Source of the DNA: CADEEN01 sp963751775
Lineage (GTDB): Bacteria; Pseudomonadota; Gammaproteobacteria; Burkholderiales; Burkholderiaceae_C
NCBI GenBank assembly: GCA_963751775.1
Contig: CAVVVW010000020.1
Location: 1-64,000, forward strand
Direction of reading: 5' to 3'
DNA length: 64,000 bases
The translations under genes were made by a program, and so were the position numbers. This document shows positions 1-9,377 of this stretch, one piece after another; positions within the stretch are counted from its first letter, which is position 1; each line of letters begins with the position of its first letter. The notes below the pieces were generated by a model, which saw only the letters and a list, made by a program, of their open reading frames with translations, was not told where the DNA came from and made no database searches.

Positions 1-17
1 CGTGTTTCATAGATAGT

Positions 18-93
<76 letters not shown>

Positions 94-172
94 ACGGCTG
101 GCGCGAATTCTATCGCGCGTTGTTGACAACGCGCCCCGCGCTGTGACAGCGTGAGGCTACTGGAGGACGATC

Positions 173-1047
173 ATGAGCGAAAGCGGCGACAACTCGGCCA
201 TGCACGACGCGGCATGGCACGACCTGCAGTACAACAACCGGCGCCGCGTGCCGGAGTTCGCCCAGTACTTCGAGCGCTGGCGCCACGATTCGGCGCTGGC
301 GCGCGCGCAACTGCGCTGCCATCTCGACATCCCGTTCATCGCGGGTGAAGCGGTGGCGCTGGATGTGTTTCCCGCGGCGCGGCCCGATGCGCCGGTGCTG
401 GTGTTCATCCACGGTGGCTACTGGCGATCGCTCGACAAGGCCGACCATTCCTTCGTCGCGGCGCCGTTCGTCGAGGCCGGCGCGATGGTCGTCGTGCCGA
501 ACTATTCGCTGTGTCCGGCAGTGACCGTCGATGCCATCGCATTGCAGTCGGCGCATGCGCTGGCGTGGGTGCATCGCAACGCGGCGCGCTACGGCGCTGA
601 TGCAGCCCGAATTGGTCGTCGCCGGCCACTCGGCGGGTGGGCATCTGGCCGCCATGCTGCTGGCGTGCGACGGCCAACGCCTGGCGCCCGACCTGCCGCC
701 TCGGCTGGTGCGCCGCGCGCTGTCGATCTCCGGCCTGTACGACCTGGCGCCGTTAGCCGCCGCGCCATCGCTGCAAGTCGACCTTCGGCTGACGCCGGAC
801 GTGATTTCGCGCACCAGCCCGGCGCGCTTCGCGGCACCGACAGGGCGCGCGGCTGGCCACTGTGGTCGGCGCACTCGAAAGCGAAGAGTTCCTGCGCCAG
901 AACCGCTTGATCCGCGAACGCTGGGGCAGCGCCGTGGTGCCGGTGTGCGAGGAACTGCCGGGCCGCAACCATTTCAGCGTGCTCGACGAACTTGTCGAAT
1001 CGCAAGGATCGGTGCATCGACGTGTCGTGAAATGGCTGGCCGAGTGA
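173..1047 (+). CDS. Alpha/beta hydrolase, kynurenine-formamidase-like (frameshifted twice)
   Basis: The protein reads through three frames that join near 597 and 845. The first part carries the oxyanion-hole motif HGGYW, the second the nucleophile elbow GHSAGGH, and the third the distal histidine region RNHFSVLDEL, so the full Ser-Asp/Glu-His hydrolase layout is present. HGGYW plus GHSAGGHL is typical of arylformamidase-type hydrolases, which open N-formylkynurenine. The true substrate cannot be read from sequence. The start follows GGAGGA at 162-167. Each frame change equals one extra base, so I treat them as sequence errors, not decay. Confidence 0.7.
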
Positions 1048-1191
1048 TCGGAAGACGAGACCCAGCTAAACTATTGAGTGTCGTCATTACATAGATGTTG
1101 GCTATTTATCGTATAGCAGCATTGAATTGGCGACGACGCATTGCGTGAGGTACCGTTTGACGTACGCCGATTGCCACCAAAGGAGAGCGAC

Positions 1192-1611
1192 ATGGGCTTG
1201 AAAGGATCGAAGACCGAGCAGAACCTGAAGGACGCCTTTGCGGGCGAATCGCAGGCCAACCGCCGCTATCTGTATTTCGCGAACAAGGCCGACATCGAAG
1301 GCCAGAACGACGTCGCCGCGCTGTTCCGCTCCACCGCCGAGGGCGAAACCGGCCACGCCCACGGCCACCTCGAGTTCCTCGAGGCGGTGGGCGACCCGGC
1401 CACCGGACTGCCGATCGGCAGCAGCCGGCTGAACCTGAAGGCCGCCGTGGCCGGCGAGACGCACGAGTACACCGACATGTACCCGGGCATGGCCAAGCAG
1501 GCGCGCGAGGAAGGCTTCGGCGAGATCGCCGATTGGTTCGAAACGCTGGCCAAGGCCGAGCGCTCGCATGCCAACCGCTACCAGAAGGCGCTCGACGCGC
1601 TGGTGGACTGA
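1192..1611 (+). CDS. Rubrerythrin-type ferritin-like protein
   Basis: A 139-residue all-helical diiron protein. Iron-binding motifs are visible in order: GESQAN near residue 18, EGETGH near 52, HEY near 92 and AERSH near 124. The rubredoxin tail of classical rubrerythrin is absent, as in the short erythrin-like forms. Such proteins reduce peroxide in the cytoplasm using electrons from partner redox proteins. The start follows AGGAGA at 1181-1186. It is followed by a hairpin and then an HdrD-like Fe-S protein and a DUF3501 protein, an arrangement I recognise as recurring and which suggests a joint oxidative-stress role. Confidence 0.9.
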   Translation: MGLKGSKTEQNLKDAFAGESQANRRYLYFANKADIEGQNDVAALFRSTAEGETGHAHGHLEFLEAVGDPATGLPIGSSRLNLKAAVAGETHEYTDMYPGMAKQAREEGFGEIADWFETLAKAERSHANRYQKALDALVD

Positions 1612-1630
1612 AGGCTCGTTCAACCTCCTG

Positions 1631-1655
1631 AACAAGGGGCTGCGTGCCCCTTGTT
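1631..1655 (+). terminator. Perfect 10-bp hairpin after rubrerythrin
   Basis: AACAAGGGGC and GCCCCTTGTT are exact inverted repeats around the loop TGCGT, 20 bases after the rubrerythrin stop. The tail CTTCATCT is only moderately T-rich, so it may attenuate rather than fully stop transcription into the next gene. Confidence 0.6.
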
Positions 1656-1675
1656 CTTCATCTGCGAAGCGTTCT

Positions 1676-3023
1676 ATGCGCGAAGGCAACCTCGAAGCCC
1701 CGACCCGGCACGCCATCGACTGGAAGAACCCCGACTTCTACGATGAAGCGGCGGCCACCAAGGAGATGGAGCGCGTGTTCGACATCTGCCACGGCTGTCG
1801 TCGCTGCGTCAGCCTGTGCCAGAGCTTTCCGACACTGTTCGATCTGGTCGATGCCACGGCCGACGGCGAGGTGCACGGTGTCAAGAAGGAGGCCTACTGG
1901 AACGTCGTCGACCAGTGCTACCTGTGCGACCTGTGCTACATGACCAAGTGTCCGTACACGCCGCCGCATCCGTGGCAACTCGATTTCCCGCACCTGATGC
2001 TGCGCGCCAAGGCGATCAAGTTCAAACGCGGCGACGTCAAGGCCGGCGAGCGCTTCCTGGCCTCGACCGACGTGCACGGCAGCTTCGCCGGCATTCCGAT
2101 CGTCGTGCAGGCCGTGAACGCCGTGAACAAGACCAAGCTCGCCCGCAAGGCGATGGACGCAACACTCGGCGTGCACCCGCAGGCCTGGATGCCCGAGTTG
2201 GCGACGCAACGCTTTCGCTGGGGTGCCGCACACCAGGGGCGGGCGACGGTCGTCAACAACGGCGAGCGCACGCCGGGCAAGGTGGCGGTTTTCGCCACCT
2301 GCTTCATCAACTACAACGAGCCGGGAATCGGCCATGACCTGCTCAAGCTGCTCGAGCACAACGAGATCCCGTACACGCATCGTCGACAAGGAGTCGTGCT
2401 GCGGCATGCCCCAGCTCGAACTCGGCGATCTCGATGCCGTCGAGCGGCACAAGAAGGCCAACATGCCGCTGCTGGCGCGCTATGCCAAGGAGGGCTACGC
2501 CATCGTCAGCGCGGTGCCGAGCTGCACCTTGATGTTCAAGCAGGAACTGCCGCTGCTGTTCCCCGATTGCGCCGAAACGCAGGCCGTCAAGGAGGCCATG
2601 TTCGACCCCTTCGAGTACTTCGTCGCGCGCCACAAGGACGGCCTGCTGAAGACCGACTTCAAGACCGCGCTGGGCAAGGTCAGCTACCACATTCCCTGCC
2701 ACGGCCGGGTGCAGAAGATCGGCAAGAAGACGGAAGAAATGTTCAAGCTGGTCGGCAGCAAGGTCGAGGTCGTGCTCAACACGGTCGAGCGCTGCTCGGG
2801 CCATGCCGGCACCTACGGCGTGAAGACGGCGACCCATCCGGTGGCGATGAAGATCGGCCAGCCGGTGTTCAAGGCCATGGCCACGACCGCGCCCGACGTC
2901 ATCAGCAGCGACTGCCCGATGGCCGGCCACCACATCGCGCAGGGCATGTCCCAGGCCGGTGCACCGGCGCCGGCGCTGCGCCATCCGCTGACGCTGATGC
3001 GCCTGGCCTACGGATTGGAGTAG
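1676..3023 (+). CDS. HdrD/GlpC-like Fe-S oxidoreductase (one frameshift)
   Basis: Two ferredoxin-type cysteine clusters lie near the N terminus (CHGCRRCVSLC near residue 36 and CYLCDLCYMTKCP near 82). They are followed by C-terminal cysteine-rich elements (ESCCGMP and ERCSGHAG), as in heterodisulfide-reductase D and anaerobic glycerol-3-phosphate dehydrogenase C proteins. The frame changes near 2388, where dropping one C joins the two halves (CGC ATC becomes ATC GTC GAC). It probably passes electrons between a cytoplasmic donor and the neighbouring rubrerythrin. The partner is inferred from gene order only. The stop is 5 bases before the DUF3501 start. Confidence 0.8.
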
Positions 3024-3028
3024 CCGCG

Positions 3029-3613
3029 ATGGGCACGATCAACCGAGCCAGCCTGCTGACGCTGGAGGCCTACGCGAAGATTCGCAACAGCAGCAAGCCC
3101 GCAGCCATTGCCCACCGGCGCCAACGCAGCGTCGCGCTGGGCGAGCACATCACGCTGCAATTCGAAGACGAGCAGACCATCCGCCGCCAGATCCAGGAGA
3201 TGCTGCACATCGAGAAGATCTTCGACGAAGACGGCATCCAGAGCGAGATCGATGCCTACGCCGCGTTGGTGCCCGATGGCAGCAACTGGAAGGCGACGAT
3301 GCTGATCGAGTACCCCGACGTGCATGAACGAAAGCGCGAACTGGCGCGGCTGATCGGCGTCGAGGACCGCATGTTCGTCGAGGTCGAGGGCCATGCCCGC
3401 GTCTACGCCATTGCCGACGAAGACCTCGATCGCAGCACCGACGAGAAGACCTCGGCGGTGCACTTCCTGCGCTTCGAGTTCAGCCCGCTGCAGCGCGCTG
3501 CGATCCGCGCCGGCGCGCAGGTGAAGATCGGCTGCGACCACACGCACTATCCGGCGCATTCGGCCATCGCGCCCGAAACGCTGGCCCTGCTGGCGGGCGA
3601 CCTGACGCCGTAG
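3029..3613 (+). CDS. DUF3501 family protein
   Basis: A 194-residue soluble protein beginning MGTINRASLLTLEAY, with a charged central part (LEYPDVHERKRELARLIGVED region) and a conserved end containing FEFSP and GCDHTHYP. It matches my recollection of DUF3501, which is repeatedly encoded next to rubrerythrin and an HdrD-like protein, exactly as here. The biochemical role is unknown. The His-rich GCDHTHY segment could bind metal (inference). Confidence 0.75.
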   Translation: MGTINRASLLTLEAYAKIRNSSKPAAIAHRRQRSVALGEHITLQFEDEQTIRRQIQEMLHIEKIFDEDGIQSEIDAYAALVPDGSNWKATMLIEYPDVHERKRELARLIGVEDRMFVEVEGHARVYAIADEDLDRSTDEKTSAVHFLRFEFSPLQRAAIRAGAQVKIGCDHTHYPAHSAIAPETLALLAGDLTP

Positions 3614-3662
3614 GCGGCGTTCGCGGCGAGAATCGCGGTGCTTCAACCGCGCGAACGATGCC

Positions 3663-5090
3663 ATGAACAAGTCCAGCAGCGATTTCGGCTTGATCGGCCT
3701 GGCCGTGATGGGCCAGAACCTGGCGCTCAATGTCGAGAGCCGCGGCTTCGACGTCGCGGTCTACAACCGCAGCCCGCAGGTGACCGAGGCCTTCGTGGCC
3801 GCGCATCCGGGCAAGCGGCTGCGCGGTGCGCCGACGCTGGAGGCCTTCGTTGGCGCGTTGAAGCGCCCGCGCACCGTGATGCTGATGGTCAAGGCCGGGG
3901 CGGCGGTCGACGCGGTGATCGAGCAATTGCTGCCGCTGCTGGAGAACGGCGACATCGTCATCGACGGCGGCAACAGCCATTACAGCGATACCGAGCGGCG
4001 CTCGGTGGCGTTGGCCGCGCGTGGCCTGCGCTTCGTCGGCGCCGGCGTGTCGGGTGGCGAGGAGGGCGCGCGCAAGGGCCCGGCCATCATGCCCGGCGGT
4101 CCGGTCAGCACCTGGCAGGTGCTGAAACCCATCTTCGAGAGCATCGCCGCCAAGGTCGATGGCCAACCCTGCGTGATGCATATCGGCGAAGGCGGTGCCG
4201 GGCACTACGTGAAGATGGTGCACAACGGCATCGAGTACGGTGACATGCAGTTGATCTGCGAGGCCTACGCGATGTTCCAGGCCGCAGGCATGAGCAGCGA
4301 CGAGATGGCCGATGTGTTCGACGGCTGGAACGAAGGCGAGCTGCAAAGCTACCTGATCCAGATCACCGGCAAGATCCTGCGCCAGCGCGACGCCGAAAGC
4401 GGCCAGCCGGTCGTCGACCTGATCCTCGACAAGGCGGGGCAGAAGGGCACCGGCCAGTGGACGCTGATGAATGCCGCCGACAACGCGGTGGTGGTCAGCA
4501 CCATCAATGCCGCGGTCGAGGCGCGGGTGCTGTCGTCGATGAAGGCGGCGCGCGTCGCAGCCAGCCGCGTGTTGCACGGGCCCGTGCACGAGACTTGGCC
4601 GGCGATCGTGCGACGCTGGTGACCCAGGTGCGCGACGCACTCTACGCCTCGAAGATCGTCAGCTACACGCAGGGCTTCGACCTGATGCGTACGATGGGCG
4701 CCAGGCAGGGCTGGGCGCTCGACCTCGGCGGCATCGCCAGCATCTGGCGCGGCGGCTGCATCATCCGCGCGCGCTTCCTGAACCGCATCACCGAGGCCTA
4801 CCGCGCCGATCCGGGCTTGGCCAACCTGATGCTGGCACCGTTCTTCCGGGATGCGCTGAACGCGGCCCAGGCGGCCTGGCGCGAGGTCGTCGCCAACGCC
4901 GTGCGGCACGGCATTGCGGTGCCGGCGATGAGTGCGTCGCTGGCTTACTACGACGCCGTACCGCAGTGCACGCCTGCCGGCCAACCTGCTGCAGGCGCAG
5001 CGCGACTTCTTCGGCGCCCATACCTACGAGCGTGTCGATCGGCCGCCGGGCCAGGCCTTTCACACCGACTGGCCCGAAGTCATCGACTGA
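3663..5090 (+). CDS. gnd: 6-phosphogluconate dehydrogenase (decarboxylating), frameshifted
   Basis: This enzyme of the oxidative pentose phosphate pathway converts 6-phosphogluconate and NADP+ to ribulose-5-phosphate, CO2 and NADPH. The N-terminal nucleotide fold GLAVMGQNLALN, the substrate motif IDGGNSHY, GAGVSGGEEGARKGP and the catalytic helix KMVHNGIEYGDMQ are all present. The frame leaves near 4600 (the C-terminal domain continues as LVTQVRDALYASK) and returns near 4968, ending in FHTDWPEVID. The restored length of about 475 residues fits the long form of the family. The first break needs one added base, the second one removed base. Confidence 0.92.
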
Positions 5091-5184
5091 CGGGGCCAAG
5101 GCTGCGCCGCGCGTGACGTGCGTGCGCAGCGGCGCGCAATTTCCCTGATTCCCTGTTGCCGCACGAGCGGCGCATCATTGCGCC

Positions 5185-5454
5185 GTGCCACGACTTTTCT
5201 TCACGCCACAGTTGGCGCGCTTCACGCTCACGCCCGAGGTCGAGACCGCGGCGATGACATTGCGCGATGCGCTCGAGGCGGCCTTCGCCGTCAACCCGCA
5301 GTTGCGTGGCTATGTGCTCGACGATCAAGGCCATTTGCGTGCCAACGTGGTGGCCTACGTCGACGGCCGGCGCTGCCAGGAGCGGGTGTTGCTGGCCGAC
5401 CCGCTGCGCGCCGACAGCCGCGTGCATGTGCTGCAAGCCTTGTCCGGAGGATGA
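5185..5454 (+). CDS. MoaD/ThiS-like beta-grasp protein ending in Gly-Gly
   Basis: An 89-residue protein from a GTG start, with the pattern of a ubiquitin-like sulfur carrier: an N-terminal strand pair, a helix (LRDALEAAF), the motif GYVLDDQGHLR and VVAYVDG, and a C terminus ending SGG. The terminal Gly-Gly is what activating enzymes adenylate and thiocarboxylate in MoaD and ThiS. It lies 5 bases upstream of a BNR-repeat protein with which it appears to be co-transcribed. The partner E1-like enzyme is not in the window. Confidence 0.6.
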   Translation: MPRLFFTPQLARFTLTPEVETAAMTLRDALEAAFAVNPQLRGYVLDDQGHLRANVVAYVDGRRCQERVLLADPLRADSRVHVLQALSGG

Positions 5455-5459
5455 CCACC

Positions 5460-6542
5460 ATGAGCCACGAGCGTGCCTGGATCGCGACCAAGAAGGGCCT
5501 GTTCGAACTGCGCCTGCGCGGCAAGCAGTGGAACGTCGAGCGCATCAGCTTTCTCGGCGAGCCGGTGACGATGGTGTTGCCGCCGGCCGCGGGTGACACA
5601 GCGCATGCTGGCCTCGCTGACCACCGGGCACTACGGCACCAAGGTTCACGCCAGCGACGATGCCGGCGCTGAGCTGGCACGAAGTGGCCACCCCGGCCTA
5701 CCCGACACAGCCCGAAGGTGCGCCGGGGCCGGAATGGAAGCTGGTCCAGTTGTGGTCGCTCGAGCAGGCCCATGGCACGGTCTGGGCCGGCACCTTGCCG
5801 GGTGGCCTGTTCCGCTCGCGGCGATTTCGGCCGCAGCTGGCAACTCGTCGAGTCACTGTGGCAGCGCCCCGAGCGCCTCGAGTGGTTCGGCGGCGGCTAC
5901 CCCGTCCCGGGCATCCACTCGATCTGCCCGCACCCCACGCGCAAGGGCGAATTGTTGCTGGGCATCAGTTGCGGCGGCGCGTGGATCACGCGCGATGACG
6001 GTATGAACTGGGCGCTGGCTGCGACGGGCATGAAGGCCAATTTCATGCCGCCGGAGTTGGCCGACAACCCCAATATCCAGGACGCGCACCGCATCGTGCG
6101 CTGCGCCGGAGCGCCCGACCATCTCTGGTGCCAGCACCACGGCGGCGTCTGGCGCTCGACCGACAACGCCGGCTCGTGGCAAGAGGTCGAGGGCGTGCCG
6201 GTCTCGAACTTCGGTTTTGCCGTCGCGGTGCATCCGCGCGAACCCGATACCGCATGGTTCGTTCCGGCCGAGGCCGATCAGCGGCGTGTGCCGGTGCAAG
6301 GTGCGATGGTGGTCAATCGAACCCGCGACGGTGGCCGCTCCTTCGAGACCCTGCGGCGCGGCCTGCCGCAGCAGCACGCCTACGACCTCGTCTACCGCCA
6401 TGGTCTGGCCGTGGCCGACGACGGCCGCCACCTGCTGATGGGCAGCACCACCGGGGGCCTCTGGGCCAGCACCGACGCCGGCCAGGAGTGGGCGAGCGTG
6501 TCGCAGCACCTGCCGCCGATCTTCGCCGTGCGCTTTGGTTGA
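5460..6542 (+). CDS. WD40/YVTN/BNR-repeat propeller protein (frameshifted three times)
   Basis: It begins MSHERAWIATKKGLFEL and shows recurrent beta-propeller blades with the Asp-box theme S/T-x-D-x-G-x-x-W: RDDGMNWAL, TDNAGSWQEV, RDGGRSFETL and TDAGQEWASV. This is the sialidase/photosystem-stability-like fold, and no catalytic residues for sialidase can be assigned. No signal peptide is seen, so it is likely cytoplasmic. Frame changes near 5597, 5665 and 5830 are each +1. Start 5460 is preferred over 5451 because GGAGG at 5446-5450 is correctly spaced for it. Confidence 0.75.
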
Positions 6543-7782
6543 GCCGGTCGCCGGGGCGGCGCGCGGCTTTGCGCGTGTGCTCGTTGCCGAGGGCGTCTCG
6601 AACTTCGGTTCGATGCTCAGCCGCCTGGCGATTCCCTGGCTGGCGGCGCTGTTGCTGCAGACCACGCCGTTACAAATGGCGGCACTGCTGGTGGCCGATG
6701 TCGTGACCGCCGCATTGGGCTCCTTGCTGCTCGCCGGCGTGATCGACCGCAGCGGCAAGCGCAGCGTGATGTTGGCCTGCGACGGCCTGCGCTGCGGCGT
6801 GCTGGCGCTTCTGGCGCTGGCGGTCTGGCGTGGATGGCTCGTGTTCTGGATCTTGCTGCTGGCGGCGGCGGCCGGCGGCCTGCTCACCGCCGGCTTCCAA
6901 CTCGCCCGGTCGGCCTGGATCGCGCAGACCATTCCCGCGGCCGACCTGCCGCACCGCAACGCGCAGTTGTCGGTGGCCGGCAGTGTGTCGGAGGCTGCAG
7001 CCTTTGCGCTGGGCGGCTGGTTGTACCAGGGGCTCGGTGCGGCGTTGGCGCTGGCTGCCGACGCCTGCAGCTACGCCGTGTCGGCGCTGGCACTGCGCGG
7101 CGTGCATGACGTGGCCGCAGCGCCGCGCAACGATTCGACCCGGCGCGCTGGCGGGCATGGGCCGACGACTGCAGCGCCGGCTTGCGCGCGGTTGCCGAAC
7201 ACGCGGCCTTGCGCGCGCTGGCCGGCGTCGAGATGTTGCTGGCGCTGGGCTATCGGTCTGAGCGCCACCAGCTACATGATCTACGTGGCACGCGATCTGG
7301 CTTTGCCCACCGGCTTGCAGGGCATGATCTTTGCGCTCGGCGGCGTCGGCGCAATGGCCGGCGCGATGCTCGCGCCGCGCCTGGGTCGGCGGCTCGGCCC
7401 CGGTCGCGCGATGAGCTGTGGCCTGGCGGCCCTGGCCGTTGGCGCCGCACTGGTGCCGGCCGCAACCGCGGCCGGCTGGGCTGCGGTCGGGTTGTTGGCG
7501 GTGCAGCAGATCCTCGGCGACGCAGGGCACACGGTGCACGACGTGCACGACCGTACGCTGCGTCAGACGGCGGTTGTGGCCGCCTTGCTGGCCCGCGTGG
7601 ATGCGGCCATCCGCGGCGTCGGCCAGGTCGCCACTTTGGCCGGGGCCGCCATCGGGGGCGTGCTGGGAACCGCCATCGGCACACGCCCCGTGCTTGCATT
7701 GGCGGCCGTCGTGTTCGCCATGGCCGCCGGGCTTGCTGCACTGACACTGGCCCGGCGCAAGGCCCCGGCGGCCATCGCCTGA
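6535..7782 (+). CDS. MFS transporter (local frame disturbance)
   Basis: A 415-codon integral membrane protein with about 11-12 hydrophobic helices. It has a loop motif (DRSGKRSVMLACDGLR) between helices 2 and 3, characteristic of major facilitator exporters such as the EntS/enterobactin-exporter branch. Between about 7140 and 7257 the true frame is the neighbouring one (it reads GLRAVAEHAALRALAGV), bounded by one missing and one extra base. The open frame hides this. The TTG start at 6535 overlaps the preceding stop, so the genes are probably translated together. The substrate is unknown. Confidence 0.75.
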   Translation: MVEPVAGAARGFARVLVAEGVSNFGSMLSRLAIPWLAALLLQTTPLQMAALLVADVVTAALGSLLLAGVIDRSGKRSVMLACDGLRCGVLALLALAVWRGWLVFWILLLAAAAGGLLTAGFQLARSAWIAQTIPAADLPHRNAQLSVAGSVSEAAAFALGGWLYQGLGAALALAADACSYAVSALALRGVHDVAAAPRNDSTRRAGGHGPTTAAPACARLPNTRPCARWPASRCCWRWAIGLSATSYMIYVARDLALPTGLQGMIFALGGVGAMAGAMLAPRLGRRLGPGRAMSCGLAALAVGAALVPAATAAGWAAVGLLAVQQILGDAGHTVHDVHDRTLRQTAVVAALLARVDAAIRGVGQVATLAGAAIGGVLGTAIGTRPVLALAAVVFAMAAGLAALTLARRKAPAAIA

Positions 7783-7942
7783 GAGCCAGCCGCGCGCCGC
7801 GTTGCGCGCGCAGCACACTGCATCCCTCGTTGTGGGGAGAATCACCTTTGTAGGGGAATGACGACGATTGATATTGGCCGAAAAATCCCTGTCACACAGC
7901 GGCGTCACGATGACGGCGTCGATGTCGCCAGGAGTGCACGCC

Positions 7943-8485
7943 ATGCCTCAGACCCTGAATGTCGGATCGCGGTCGCTGTTCGTCACACTGACGGCGTGGT
8001 TGTTTCTCGTGCTCGGCGTGTTGGCCAGCGCTTATGCGCTGCTGCAGAACGCGCTGTGGGCTTCCGGGTTGCCCGGCGTGCCGGGCCTCGGGGCCGCGCA
8101 GACGCTGCCACTCGTCAGCGGGTTGCTGCTCGGCTACTTGCCATGGGTGATGGCGACCGGGTTGGCCCTGTCGCTGGCGACCATCGCCAGCGCCGCCGGG
8201 CTGCTGTTGCGCCTGGAATGGGCGCGGCGCTGCTTCATCGGCCTGCTCGCTTTGGCCATTGCGGCCAATCTGCTCGGGCTGTGGCTGCAGCACGAGATCG
8301 TGCAATCGGTGTTCGAGGCCACGTTGGCCCGCTCGCCGATGCCGGCGGCCGCCGCGCACGTGTTCGGCGGTTTCGTCACCGCATCGCGGGCGATGGCCGC
8401 GCTGATGACACTGGCAACCTGCGCGGCGCTGGTCTGGATCATTCGGCAACTGATGTCGCCAGGCGTGCGCCAGGAATTCGCCTGA
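7943..8485 (+). CDS. Four-helix integral membrane protein, function unknown
   Basis: The 180-residue protein has four clear hydrophobic segments (about residues 15-35, 60-85, 95-115 and 150-170) separated by short polar loops. I do not recognise the family. The start is set by AGGAG at 7930-7934 with 8 bases to ATG. Longer starts upstream lack a ribosome site. It converges on the cytochrome c gene across a strong hairpin and seems to be a single-gene unit. Confidence 0.6.
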   Translation: MPQTLNVGSRSLFVTLTAWLFLVLGVLASAYALLQNALWASGLPGVPGLGAAQTLPLVSGLLLGYLPWVMATGLALSLATIASAAGLLLRLEWARRCFIGLLALAIAANLLGLWLQHEIVQSVFEATLARSPMPAAAAHVFGGFVTASRAMAALMTLATCAALVWIIRQLMSPGVRQEFA

Positions 8486-8492
8486 CGGGCTC

Positions 8493-8517
8493 GCAGCCGC
8501 GCGCACCCGGCGGCTGC
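8493..8517. terminator. Hairpin between convergent genes
   Basis: GCAGCCGC and GCGGCTGC form an exact 8-bp stem with a 9-base loop in the 42-base gap between two convergent genes. It could serve as a terminator for both. No T-tract follows on either side. Confidence 0.5.
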
Positions 8518-8527
8518 GTCTCTGCCG

Positions 8528-8836
8528 CTACTTGATGGTCAGGACCCAGGCCGCCAGTTGCTTGGCCTCGGCCTCGTTGACCTGCGGGTTGGCCGGCATC
8601 GGCACCGCGCCCCAGACGCCAGAGCCGCCTTTGAGGATCTTTTGCGCCAGCTTGTCCGCGGCGTCCTTCTGGCCCGCGTACTTTGCCGACACCTCCTTGT
8701 AGGCCGGCCCGATGACCTTCTTGTCGACCGCGTGGCAGGCCAGGCAGTTCTTCTTCTGTGCCAGCTCGGCACTGGCGAACGCCGGCGCCACAAAGGCGGC
8801 GCTCAAGGCGACGCAGACGAGGGTCAGGGATTTCAT
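8528..8836 (-). CDS. Class I cytochrome c (c551/c552 type)
   Basis: A 102-residue periplasmic electron carrier. An N-terminal signal peptide (MKSLTLVCVALSAAF, cleavage near AFASA) is followed by one haem site CLACH and the downstream IGPAYKEV. The axial methionine lies in GAVPMPANP about 50 residues later. This spacing and size match cytochrome c551/c552. It could accept electrons from periplasmic oxidations such as SoxAX, but gene distance does not prove this. The internal start is chosen because the signal peptide begins there and GGAAAG precedes it. Confidence 0.9.
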   Translation of the reverse strand: MKSLTLVCVALSAAFVAPAFASAELAQKKNCLACHAVDKKVIGPAYKEVSAKYAGQKDAADKLAQKILKGGSGVWGAVPMPANPQVNEAEAKQLAAWVLTIK

Positions 8837-8936
8837 AATTTCTTTCCGCAGCAAGAGGGGATCGTTAGACTTACAGTTTGCTTCAACGGCATTTTATGCA
8901 TGCAGGTTGACGCCGGCACCTGGCAGGGAGATCGAC

Positions 8937-9344
8937 ATGTGGTTTGTGGGCCTCGGTATTTTGCTCATCGCCATGAAGCTGGGCGACGTCAGCGTGGTTG
9001 CCGAGTGGAACTGGTGGATGGTGCTGGCGCCCTTCGGCGTCGCGGTCCTCTGGTGGATCTACGCCGACTCGAGCGGCCTGACCAAGCGCCGCGAGATGGA
9101 GAAGCTCGAGAACAAGAAGCTCGAGCGCCGGCGCAAGAACATGGCCGCACTGGGGACGGGCCGCGACAACCGCAAGACCGCGGACGCGATCGCCCGTGCC
9201 CGCGAGGCGTCCGCAGCGCGCATCGAGGCGGAGCGCTCGCAGAAGCGCGTGCACAACGAGAAGGTCGTCAGGGACAGCGTGTTCGACAGCCGGACGGGCG
9301 TGCCCCTGGACGAACCGCGAGAGACGTCCAAGCCGCAGGGCTGA
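8937..9344 (+). CDS. Small Trp-rich protein (TIGR04438-like)
   Basis: A 135-residue protein with two hydrophobic helices rich in tryptophan (MWFVGLGILLIAMK, EWNWWMVLAPFG, LWWIYAD) and a long charged, mostly helical cytoplasmic tail. This layout matches the small Trp-rich protein family found in Burkholderiales. The function is unknown. The start is set by GGGAG at 8926-8930. Confidence 0.75.
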   Translation: MWFVGLGILLIAMKLGDVSVVAEWNWWMVLAPFGVAVLWWIYADSSGLTKRREMEKLENKKLERRRKNMAALGTGRDNRKTADAIARAREASAARIEAERSQKRVHNEKVVRDSVFDSRTGVPLDEPRETSKPQG

Positions 9345-9366
9345 GTCGGCGCTGGGGTGCGCCGAC
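9345..9366. terminator. Hairpin between convergent genes
   Basis: GTCGGCGC and GCGCCGAC form a perfect 8-bp stem around TGGGGT, in the 33 bases between the convergent Trp-rich gene and ilvD. A shared terminator is the likely role. No T-run is present. Confidence 0.5.
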
Positions 9367-9377
9367 GCGCGCGGCGC

